Shown here in pieces: positions 1 through 5,887 of a stretch of 9,471 nt of DNA. Location: contig CALZEK010000040.1 of the NCBI GenBank assembly GCA_945639745.1, positions 1-9,471 on the forward strand, written 5' to 3'. The notes below the pieces were generated by a model, which was not told where the DNA came from, searched no databases, and saw only the letters and a program-made list of their open reading frames with translations. The first letter of the stretch is position 1. The number at the start of each line of letters is the position of its first letter. The DNA comes from an uncultured Bacillaceae bacterium. GTDB taxonomy: Bacteria; Bacillota; Bacilli; Bacillales; Amphibacillaceae. The position numbers and the translations under genes were made by a program.

Positions 1-119
1 ATATCAGGTAATGAGACGTTCAAAACCATTTCATTTAATACGCTAAAAAAAGATAGAACGCAAAGCCAAATTAAAATTTGGTTGTGTCGTAAATTTGATT
101 GTGAATAAGACGTATTCAC
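1..119 (-). CDS. tet(L): Tetracycline efflux MFS transporter Tet(L), 5' end only (partial)
   Basis: The minus strand reads from a GTG at 119-117 off the left edge, giving 39 complete codons. The product begins [18 protein letters not shown] and ends here at NVSLPD, which I recognise from memory as the N-terminus of Tet(L), a 14-helix proton/tetracycline antiporter of the plasma membrane that confers tetracycline resistance. The visible part covers the short cytoplasmic N-tail and most of TM1 (about residues 14-36). The start is supported by GGAGGG six bases upstream (131-126) and by the recognised leader cassette just before it. Only about 8% of the gene is in view, so intactness and function cannot be judged. 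Tet(K) is the closest alternative, but the N-terminal residues match my memory of Tet(L). It is very likely acquired, as tet(L) usually travels on small plasmids or integrated copies of them. Confidence 0.93.
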   Translation of the reverse strand, partial: MNTSYSQSNLRHNQILIWLCVLSFFSVLNEMVLNVSLPD

Positions 120-125
120 ATTTCG

Positions 126-142
126 CCCTCCAATAATGAGGG
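126..142 (-). promoter_or_regulatory. tet(L): Hairpin sequestering the tet(L) Shine-Dalgarno
   Basis: On the minus strand CCCTC (142-138) can pair with GAGGG (130-126) across a seven-base loop. The 3' arm is the tet(L) ribosome-binding site, so the stem would hide it. This fits the translational control known for the tet(K)/tet(L) leader family. It lies between the leader-peptide stop and the GTG start. Confidence 0.75.
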
Positions 143-152
143 TAGACGCAGT

Positions 153-215
153 TTATAGGGCTAATGATACGTTTCCCTCTTTTAATTGAACCCTGTTACA
201 TTCATTGCACTTCAT
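153..215 (-). CDS. Tet(L) leader peptide (20 aa)
   Basis: An ATG at 215-213 opens a 20-codon frame that begins MKCNECNRVQLKEG and stops at TAA (155-153), 33 bases before the tet(L) GTG. AGGAGG (229-224) lies eight bases upstream of the ATG. The peptide matches the family of leader peptides known in front of tet(K)/tet(L) genes. In that family, translating the leader influences re-initiation at the hidden tet(L) start, so that tetracycline-slowed ribosomes raise expression. From memory the common form ends GSVSLTL. This copy ends GNVSLAL, so it appears to be a slightly diverged allele. Confidence 0.9.
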   Translation of the reverse strand: MKCNECNRVQLKEGNVSLAL

Positions 216-244
216 AATTAATGCCTCCTAATCTTGATTGAAAC

Positions 245-273
245 ATTTTACCACATACAGACTAAGTTTTCAA
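245..273 (-). promoter_or_regulatory. tet(L): tet(L) promoter
   Basis: TTGAAA (273-268) and TAAAAT (250-245) are separated by exactly 17 bases. TGG directly before the -10 supplies an extended -10 element. The leader-peptide Shine-Dalgarno follows 15 bases downstream of the -10. This is a good vegetative sigma-A promoter in the position expected for a tet(L) cassette. Confidence 0.85.
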
Positions 274-398
274 TTCAGTTTTCATCACTTATTCCGTTAA
301 ATGGCCCGTTAGTTGAAGAACTATTTATCATCATAGTACCATAGTAAAGTATTTAGAAGGCATTAAGAATAAAGTGCTACACATTATGGTCTGGAAAC

Positions 399-436
399 GA
401 CAATAGAAGATCGTCTATTGACAATCTTCTATTGTC
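399..436. repeat. 13-bp perfect inverted repeat with a third copy of its core
   Basis: GACAATAGAAGAT (399-411) is perfectly inverted as ATCTTCTATTGTC (424-436) around a 12-base centre. Inside the centre, TCTATTGAC (414-422) repeats the outer part of the right arm (TCTATTGTC, 428-436) with one mismatch and a 14-base period. The stretch therefore holds one inverted and two direct copies of a nine-base unit. Neither strand has a T-run after the stem, so it is not a standard intrinsic terminator. A protein-binding array or a cruciform fits better. Confidence 0.75.
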
Positions 437-450
437 CAACTAATGCTTAT

Positions 451-469
451 TATAATGTTGCACATTATA
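451..469. repeat. Palindrome TATAATGT-tgc-ACATTATA
   Basis: Two perfect eight-base arms flank a three-base centre. The size and symmetry are typical of an operator for a dimeric repressor, though no promoter or adjacent gene start makes that certain. A related sequence, TGCTACACATTAT, occurs at 375-387 on the other side of the 399-436 repeat (11 of 13 bases match 456-468). Confidence 0.5.
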
Positions 470-552
470 TAAAAGATACTGATATATTAAGTTCTCTACA
501 TTATTTATTGACTTTTAATAAAACTTTATGAGTGGTTTGTTATTAAGTAAAT

Positions 553-1944
553 TTATGATTGTTTTTTATTATGTTTATTCAAAATCTTATTAAGAGCCTG
601 TTCATGTGCTTTAACTGTGAATTTAATGTCTGCAAGGGAATGAACAGTAGACATAGAGTAACGATTTAATGGCTTTAAGTAAATGCCTAAACTTAATAAT
701 TCTCTGTCAATTTCTTGTCTCAATTCAATATCAGCTTTCCACATGTCGCGATAGCTATGTATTGGCTGATCAGTGAAGACAATGTTAAAAATACTTCCCA
801 TTCCAATTGTTTGCATTTTTATATTATAAGATGCGTACATTTTTTCTAATGATTTTCTTAAATGCATTGTTTGTGAAAAAAGCGATGCCATTTGAGTGTG
901 CTCCTCAAGCATGTCTAAAGTTTCTAATCCGATAGCCATAACTAAGGGATGTCCGTTGTATGTGCCGCTATGAAAGACTGTTCCTGCCGTTTTTTCACTT
1001 TTGCTTCCTACAGAAAAAACATCACCATCTTGACTTGCAGCACTTAACATCATAATATCTTTTCGACCGCCAACAGCCCCAACCGGTAACCCACCACCTA
1101 AGACTTTTCCTAAAGTAGTTAAATCAGGTTTAATATTATAAATAGATTGTGCCCCACCTAAAGCAACTCTAAATCCTGTTTTAACCTCATCAAAAATTAA
1201 AACGATATTTAATTCATCTGTTAACTTTTTTAATCCATGTAAAAATTCTGTTTGAGCAGGAATAAAACCACCTTGGATTGGTTCTAAAATTACAGCTGCT
1301 AAATCGTCGGCATTTTCTCTTAAGATCGTTTCCGTAGCATTTAAATTGTTAAAAGGTAGCACTATTGTATTTTCGCGTTCATCTTCAGGAATCCCATTTG
1401 ATTCAAAGACGGCATTTGGGCGCTCCTCATCACCTGCATTATCTTTGCTAGGATTAATACTTGCAAGCATGTTGTTTATGCCACCATGATAGTGTCCTTC
1501 AAACTTAGCGATTTTATTTTTATTCGTATGCGCAACTGCTAATCTCATTGCCAGTATGACTGCTTCTGTACCTGAATTTGTAAATCTAACTTGTTCAATA
1601 CCATTATAGAGAGTGATAATCCGTTTAGCCAATTCAATTTCTAAAGCATGTGGCGTACCAAAAATCATTGTTCCTGAATGTGTCAGATATTCTTGTGCTT
1701 TATTGATAATTCTTTTATGTCCGTGTCCTGTAATTAATGCACCATAACAAAGAGAATAATCAATATAGCTTTCATTATCTTCATCAATTAATTTACTTCC
1801 GTGTGCTTGCTTCATAAAAATGGGATAAGGTGCAAAGTTCTTAATGTTTGCAGTAACCCCACCAGGAATTACTTTTTTGGCAGCTTGAAAAAGTTTTATT
1901 GATGATTGTTTATGATAAGATGTTAAAGTTTCTGTGGTTAACAT
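553..1944 (-). CDS. Class-III PLP aminotransferase, glutamate-1-semialdehyde aminomutase-like
   Basis: This is a cytosolic PLP enzyme of fold type I, aminotransferase class III, closest in pattern to glutamate-1-semialdehyde 2,1-aminomutase. Counting from a possible GTG at 1953 (466 aa), NSGTEA (126-131) is the phosphate-binding turn, HYHG (154-157) holds the ring-stacking Tyr, D255 in FDEVKTGFR contacts the pyridine nitrogen, and K283 in TTLGKVLGGG is the Schiff-base lysine. It is about 40 residues longer than standard HemL. The extra length includes a stretch at about 300-325 before HSGTYNGHP. Lys258 replaces the Met usual in HemL (DEVMTGFR). I prefer the ATG at 1944-1942 (463 aa), because AAGGG (1957-1953) lies eight bases before it but abuts the upstream GTG. 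No hem genes are nearby and an RpiR regulator precedes it, so a catabolic or amino-sugar substrate is as likely as haem synthesis. The substrate is unknown. Confidence 0.85.
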   Translation of the reverse strand: MLTTETLTSYHKQSSIKLFQAAKKVIPGGVTANIKNFAPYPIFMKQAHGSKLIDEDNESYIDYSLCYGALITGHGHKRIINKAQEYLTHSGTMIFGTPHALEIELAKRIITLYNGIEQVRFTNSGTEAVILAMRLAVAHTNKNKIAKFEGHYHGGINNMLASINPSKDNAGDEERPNAVFESNGIPEDERENTIVLPFNNLNATETILRENADDLAAVILEPIQGGFIPAQTEFLHGLKKLTDELNIVLIFDEVKTGFRVALGGAQSIYNIKPDLTTLGKVLGGGLPVGAVGGRKDIMMLSAASQDGDVFSVGSKSEKTAGTVFHSGTYNGHPLVMAIGLETLDMLEEHTQMASLFSQTMHLRKSLEKMYASYNIKMQTIGMGSIFNIVFTDQPIHSYRDMWKADIELRQEIDRELLSLGIYLKPLNRYSMSTVHSLADIKFTVKAHEQALNKILNKHNKKQS

Positions 1945-1948
1945 ATTT

Positions 1949-1957
1949 CTCACCCTT
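1949..1957 (-). promoter_or_regulatory. Ribosome-binding site that decides the aminotransferase start
   Basis: The minus strand reads AAGGGTGAG from 1957 to 1949. AAGGG sits eight bases before the ATG at 1944. The in-frame GTG at 1953-1951 lies inside this site and would have no upstream purine tract, so ATG is the better start. Confidence 0.65.
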
Positions 1958-1975
1958 ATAATTGTATTTTAAATA

Positions 1976-2004
1976 AGTATAGGGAAGAGAGAACAATTAT
2001 GCAA
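1976..2004 (-). promoter_or_regulatory. Promoter of the aminotransferase gene
   Basis: TTGCAT (2004-1999) and TATACT (1981-1976) are spaced by exactly 17 bases, 32 bases upstream of the ATG at 1944. It gives the aminotransferase its own transcript start, downstream of the RpiR gene. An inverted repeat AATTAT-N6-ATAATT (1995-2012) covers the -35 box and could be the operator of the neighbouring RpiR regulator. Confidence 0.65.
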
Positions 2005-2049
2005 TGATAATTTCATTATTTAGAGTAAAATGAAAGAAAGAAATCATTT

Positions 2050-2913
2050 TTAGTTATGATCATCTAAAAAGACATTATAACGATCCCAAATAACTTCAAA
2101 ATCTTCTAATCGTTTATCAATGTTAATGGATTCATGATTTCCAATATATGTTACAAGCACATTAATTAAACTCAGCGGAGCAACAAAAGAATCTAAAAAT
2201 GAAGGCATAGAGCTTGAAGCAAATAAAGAAATATCGGCATAAGCTGTAATGGGTGAAGCATATTCATCAGTTAAAGCAATAATAGTAGCATTTTTTTCTT
2301 GGGCATATGAAATAACATCTAAAGTACTTTTAGTATATCTTGCATAACTAATACCAATGACAACATCGTTTTCATCTACATTATGTATACGATCAAACGC
2401 AGCAGCTGTTGTGTGAATCAATTCACTTTTTCCAAATAATAAATCTAAGTAGTATTGGAGGAAAAACCCAAGTGAAACTGCTGAACGATTAGCTATAATA
2501 TAAATACGTTTAGCTTCAACAATTTTTTCAGAAGCATGTTGAATATCGGTATGATTTAAATTATTCATCGTAGCTTTTATATTTTTAACATCACTTTCAA
2601 AAATGTCATATATAGAACGTTCAGATTCACTGTGGACAGAACGAGACATTTTTAAACGATCAACTGTATTTAACTGTTTTTCAACAGAGTGAGCTAAATT
2701 GTTTTGAAAATCGTTATATCCTGAAAAACCAAGAAAATTAGCAAACCTGACAATAGTTGCTTCACTAACACCTACAAGTTTTGCAAGTTTTGCTCCAGTT
2801 AAAAATGCAACTGAATGTGTATTATCTAGTATGTAATCAGCAATTTTATGTTGTGACTTACTCATTTTATTTCGGTATTCGGCAATTGTTTTATAAATAT
2901 CTTTTTCTTTCAT
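2050..2913 (-). CDS. MurR/RpiR-family transcriptional regulator (HTH + SIS)
   Basis: A 287-residue DNA-binding regulator of usual family length. Residues 1-77 form the RpiR-type helix-turn-helix, with the characteristic recognition stretch VSEATIVRFANFLGFSGY (49-66). Residues about 120-255 form a SIS domain, the sugar-isomerase fold that senses phosphosugars in many family members. Its ligand loop reads ISYARYTKST (188-197) rather than the SGRT-type serine loop of classical phosphosugar sensors. The ligand may therefore not be a phosphosugar. AAAGGA (2929-2924) lies ten bases before the ATG. The next gene on the same strand is the aminotransferase, 105 bases on and with its own promoter, so the regulator most likely controls that gene. 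Whether it represses or activates is not visible. Confidence 0.9.
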   Translation of the reverse strand: MKEKDIYKTIAEYRNKMSKSQHKIADYILDNTHSVAFLTGAKLAKLVGVSEATIVRFANFLGFSGYNDFQNNLAHSVEKQLNTVDRLKMSRSVHSESERSIYDIFESDVKNIKATMNNLNHTDIQHASEKIVEAKRIYIIANRSAVSLGFFLQYYLDLLFGKSELIHTTAAAFDRIHNVDENDVVIGISYARYTKSTLDVISYAQEKNATIIALTDEYASPITAYADISLFASSSMPSFLDSFVAPLSLINVLVTYIGNHESINIDKRLEDFEVIWDRYNVFLDDHN

Positions 2914-2956
2914 TAAAAATCAATCCTTTCTAAACATAAAGTAATCCTTAATAATA

Positions 2957-2985
2957 ACTATATACTATTCTAGAAGTAAGCTAAA
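2957..2985 (-). promoter_or_regulatory. Candidate promoter of the RpiR gene
   Basis: TATAGT (2962-2957) is a good -10 box, with TTTAGC (2985-2980) 17 bases upstream as a weak -35. An eight-base palindrome TTCTAGAA (2968-2975) lies in the spacer and could be an autoregulatory site. The -35 match is poor, so the assignment is tentative. Confidence 0.35.
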
Positions 2986-3012
2986 CTAAAATAAAAAAAC
3001 ATAATTAAGGAC

Positions 3013-3171
3013 TTATACACAAAAAAAAATTTAAAAGAAGGCGTTATCAATCAATAGCAGTAAGGAAAAATAAAATCAATCCACGTTATCCACACTATCA
3101 ACAGTGTTATCCACAAGATAGAGTCAACAAGATAAACCTTGTTATGACGGTGTTTTGACAATTTATCCCCA
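3013..3171 (+). other. Cluster of four DnaA boxes with an adjacent A/T tract
   Basis: Four nine-mers in the same orientation match the DnaA-box consensus TTATNCACA: TTATACACA (3013-3021), TTATCCACA (3086-3094), TTATCCACA (3107-3115) and the one-mismatch TTATCCCCA (3163-3171). The two perfect boxes start exactly 21 bases apart, about two helical turns, so they lie on the same face of the DNA. An A/T-only tract (3021-3036) touches the first box and could serve as an easily melted segment. An imperfect hairpin, AACAAG (3126-3131) with CTTGTT (3138-3143), lies between boxes three and four. No dnaA, dnaN or plasmid rep gene is in view. A DnaA-titrating or initiation-controlling cluster outside oriC, or an origin remnant, are both possible. 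Confidence 0.65.
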
Positions 3172-3201
3172 AAAAAGAACGTATGTTTGTTAATAAGGCG
3201 T

Positions 3202-3230
3202 AAAAAAAAGGGGGTACTTGAAACCCCCTT
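3202..3230 (-). terminator. Rho-independent terminator of the YhgE/Pip gene
   Basis: On the minus strand AAGGGGGT (3230-3223) pairs with ACCCCCTT (3215-3208) around a seven-base loop. The pairing uses the first two bases of an eight-T run (3209-3202). It starts eight bases after the stop codon. The plus strand has no T-run after the stem, so termination is one-directional. Confidence 0.92.
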
Positions 3231-3237
3231 CTGTAAG

Positions 3238-5850
3238 TTATTTAGATTTAGCTATTTTTTTCTTTACTCTACTTCCAAATTTACGTTTGTGCATTAGTAT
3301 GAAATATGACAATGTTAATAACATTGAAATAATCGCAAAAATACTTAATATTCCTGCATTACTCCACATAACACTATAATTCCCACTAGAAATAACAGCT
3401 TTAAATCCTTTAATAGAATATGTCATAGGTAAGAAAATATTTAAAGGTTGTAATATTTTAGGAATTAATTCAAGTGGATAAGTACCAGCACTTGACGTTA
3501 ATTGAAGGATAAGAATTAACATTGCTACAAACCGACCTGGGTCTCCAAAGCATGTTACTAAAAATTGAATAATTGTCATAAAGACAATACTTGTAATAAT
3601 CGCAAAGATAAAGAAGCGTGGTATACTTTGTACTTCTAAACCTAAACCTAAAATTAAAATTGCTCCAGCAATAATTGCTTGTGCAATACCAATGGTAAGT
3701 ATCCCGAGTAATTTACGTAAAAACCACGTGAATCCATTTGATGGAACAACAGATGGTTCAGTTAATGGGTAAACAATTGTTAAAACTAAAGCACCAACAT
3801 ATAAGCCCAGAGATAAGAAATAAGGCGCAAATCCTGTTCCGTAGTTAGGAACGTCGTTAATACTTTTATTTTTCACATTAACTGGGTTAGCAATCATATT
3901 ATTATTCTCGCTTGTAGACTCTATATCATTAGCTTCATCTGCGGCGTCATGCATCTCTATATTAAATTCATTTGTTCCATCAGATAAAGTATACAATCCA
4001 TCTGTTAATTCAGAAGAACCATCTGCTAATTGATTTGAAGCGTCGTTTAGTTGTAATGAACCATTTTTTAATGTAAATAACCCATCTGTTAAATCATTTG
4101 TTCCATCAACAAGTTCTTGAGTCCCATCATTAGCTTTAGCAAAACTGTTAGTAAATTTCTGCATGTTAGCAACATAAGCATTTTGACCTTTTAGTAATTC
4201 ATTTGAACCAGATTTTAATTGATTTGTTCCATCTGCAAGTTGATTTACACCATTTAAGAGAGCGCTTTGCCCATCATTAATAGCTGTTAACCCTTCTTGT
4301 AATTGACCAATTGGTCCATCTAAAGCTAATTTAATTTCTTTGTTTAATTGTTTAGTGGCATCATCAATCTTTGTGTCTGCAACATTTCTATAGGATTTTA
4401 AATCTTCATCGATTTTCTTATTCACAGCTTGCTGTTTTTTATTTATTTCTTTTTCAATTGGATTGATATTAGTTTCAACTGCAGCTATTATTTTATTTTC
4501 ATAATCAGTCTGTTTCATAATATAAGAGACTGAGTCTTTAATATCTGCTTCTAATTCAGTATAATCTATATCAACTCTTTGCTGATCAAAAGCTTGATTA
4601 ATAGCTTGTTTTGTTTCTTCAGATACATTTTCATCCTCGTCGAGAACAGACATAACATAAGAGTTTAAAGCATCAGCTTGTTGAATGTCATCTATCATTG
4701 TTTTAATAGAACCTGTGATGTCCTTAGCTACTATTTGAGGTAATTGATCAACTTCAGCAATAACTTTTTGAGAGATAACATGAGAAATATCGTTAATATT
4801 ACTAATTCCAAAATCAGCTAATTCATTTTCAATATCTGTTTGAACATCACTAATTTTTTGGTCTATAGCACCAAATGCAATTTCTGTTGTAGCATTTAAT
4901 TGGTTGCCAATTTCTTTTGACATTTCTTCAGGAAGCTTTTCATTTAATTGATTTAATCCATCTTTAACTTGATTCGTACCATCAATTAAATCTGGTACTT
5001 TGTTTTGCATTTCATTTAAACCAGCATCAGCTTCTGAAATTCCATTAGCTAATTGATTACTACCTTCTTGTAAATCTTTAGAAGCATCGAATAATTTATT
5101 ACTATTATCATATAATTCATAAATACCCGCGGCTAATGTGTCAGCTCCATCCGCAAGATCACCTGACCCATTATAGGCTTGGTCCACACCATCATGAAAC
5201 TCTACTGTTTTACCAGAAAAAGTAATCAGATTATCCTCTAAGGTTTCAGAGCCATCTTTTAAATCATGAGCCCCATCATTTAATTCATTTGTAGCATCAC
5301 TAGCATCATTTAAACCTTCAGCAACTTCCTCAATTTTATCAAAGATAGCCTCAGCGTAGGTTTCAGTGATTTTTTCTTCTAAGGCTTGTTCTATATTAAG
5401 TAGAGCGGTATCACCAATTTGTGAAGCTAAAAAGTTAGAACCCTCATTTGGTTTATAGATTAAATTAAGCTGTTGAGGTGTATCATCCATAACTGTTGCT
5501 GCATTTTTAGAGAAATCTTCAGGGATTTCAATTAAAAGATAATAATCTTCATCTTGTAATCCTTGATAACCAACGGTTTTATCAACAAAATGAAAATTAA
5601 AGTCTGGCTCATCTTTTAAATTATCCACAAACTCGTTACCTAGATTGAGTTCTTCCCCTTCAAATTCATAAGCTTTATCTTCATTGACTATGGCAACAGG
5701 TAAATCTTCTAACTGGTCATAGGGGTCCCAAAATGCCCATAAAAACATCCCAGCATATAGCATCGGAACAAAAATAATTGCTATGATAGCAATTATTAAT
5801 TGTTTGTCAGCTAAGACACTAAAATTCTCCTTAGTAAAAAAATTTTTCAT
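3238..5850 (-). CDS. yhgE: YhgE/Pip-family membrane protein
   Basis: An 870-residue membrane protein of the YhgE/Pip family, whose members include the lactococcal phage infection protein Pip and the type-VII-secretion-associated EsaA. It has one N-terminal membrane helix (about 18-41), then a large extracellular part. That part begins with the conserved family N-domain (DPYDQLEDLPVAIVNEDKA, 42-60). Two blocks of LxDG-type heptad-like repeats follow (about 180-303 and 510-632), separated by a charged, coiled-coil-like segment (305-510). Five or six C-terminal helices (about 676-853) include the ABC-2-transporter-like motif LTSSAGTYPLELIP (784-797). The cytoplasmic tail is basic. AGAAGGAG (5867-5860) lies nine bases before the ATG. 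The TetR gene ends 37 bases upstream on the same strand, so the two form one operon. The substrate is unknown; surface export or a phage receptor role is known only for relatives. Confidence 0.92.
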   Translation of the reverse strand: MKNFFTKENFSVLADKQLIIAIIAIIFVPMLYAGMFLWAFWDPYDQLEDLPVAIVNEDKAYEFEGEELNLGNEFVDNLKDEPDFNFHFVDKTVGYQGLQDEDYYLLIEIPEDFSKNAATVMDDTPQQLNLIYKPNEGSNFLASQIGDTALLNIEQALEEKITETYAEAIFDKIEEVAEGLNDASDATNELNDGAHDLKDGSETLEDNLITFSGKTVEFHDGVDQAYNGSGDLADGADTLAAGIYELYDNSNKLFDASKDLQEGSNQLANGISEADAGLNEMQNKVPDLIDGTNQVKDGLNQLNEKLPEEMSKEIGNQLNATTEIAFGAIDQKISDVQTDIENELADFGISNINDISHVISQKVIAEVDQLPQIVAKDITGSIKTMIDDIQQADALNSYVMSVLDEDENVSEETKQAINQAFDQQRVDIDYTELEADIKDSVSYIMKQTDYENKIIAAVETNINPIEKEINKKQQAVNKKIDEDLKSYRNVADTKIDDATKQLNKEIKLALDGPIGQLQEGLTAINDGQSALLNGVNQLADGTNQLKSGSNELLKGQNAYVANMQKFTNSFAKANDGTQELVDGTNDLTDGLFTLKNGSLQLNDASNQLADGSSELTDGLYTLSDGTNEFNIEMHDAADEANDIESTSENNNMIANPVNVKNKSINDVPNYGTGFAPYFLSLGLYVGALVLTIVYPLTEPSVVPSNGFTWFLRKLLGILTIGIAQAIIAGAILILGLGLEVQSIPRFFIFAIITSIVFMTIIQFLVTCFGDPGRFVAMLILILQLTSSAGTYPLELIPKILQPLNIFLPMTYSIKGFKAVISSGNYSVMWSNAGILSIFAIISMLLTLSYFILMHKRKFGSRVKKKIAKSK
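3955..4323 (-). repeat. yhgE: C-proximal LxDG repeat block of the YhgE/Pip protein
   Basis: Residues about 510-632 contain many copies of a degenerate unit of seven or eight residues, in forms such as QLADGTNQL, ELVDGTNDL, QLADGSSEL and TLSDGTNEF. This is the heptad-like repeat known in YhgE/Pip proteins. It is a protein-level repeat: the codons vary, so the DNA is only loosely repetitive. Confidence 0.75.
4942..5313 (-). repeat. yhgE: N-proximal LxDG repeat block of the YhgE/Pip protein
   Basis: Residues about 180-303 carry the same degenerate unit as the distal block, for example ELNDGAHDLKDG, DLADGADTLAAG, QLANGISEA and LIDGTNQVKDG. The two blocks bracket the coiled-coil-like segment and could pair with each other to form a stalk outside the membrane. 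That pairing is inferred. Confidence 0.7.
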
Positions 5851-5887
5851 TATTTTATACTCCTTCTAGTTAACAAAATTAAATCAT

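Larger units (their letters stand above)
300..552. other. Non-coding junction between the tet(L) cassette and the aminotransferase gene
   Basis: No frame of credible length, codon use or ribosome site is present. The minus strand at 320-305 reads TTCTTCAACTAACGGG. I recall that motif from small rolling-circle resistance plasmids, where it often borders resistance genes. Two repeat structures lie further in (399-436 and 451-469). No insertion-sequence ends and no intrinsic terminator with a T-run are visible. The boundary between acquired and native DNA probably lies somewhere in this stretch, but it cannot be placed exactly. Confidence 0.5.

Noticed and set aside
399..436. Intrinsic terminator for the aminotransferase gene
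   Set aside because: The stem is strong, but no T-run follows on either strand and it lies more than 110 bases after the stop codon. It is kept as a repeat of unknown role.
1..552. Insertion sequence or CRISPR array at the left edge
   Set aside because: There are no transposase frames, no terminal inverted repeats and no regularly spaced direct repeats. Only the tet(L) cassette and the two local repeat structures are seen.
3155..3160. TTGACA as the -35 of a plus-strand promoter in the 2914-3237 gap
   Set aside because: No -10-like hexamer lies 16-19 bases downstream, and no plus-strand gene follows.
5621..5629. A perfect DnaA box TTATCCACA inside the YhgE/Pip gene
   Set aside because: It is a single copy that falls on ordinary codons for VDN in the conserved coding frame, with no other boxes around it. 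Unlike the 3013-3171 cluster, chance explains it.
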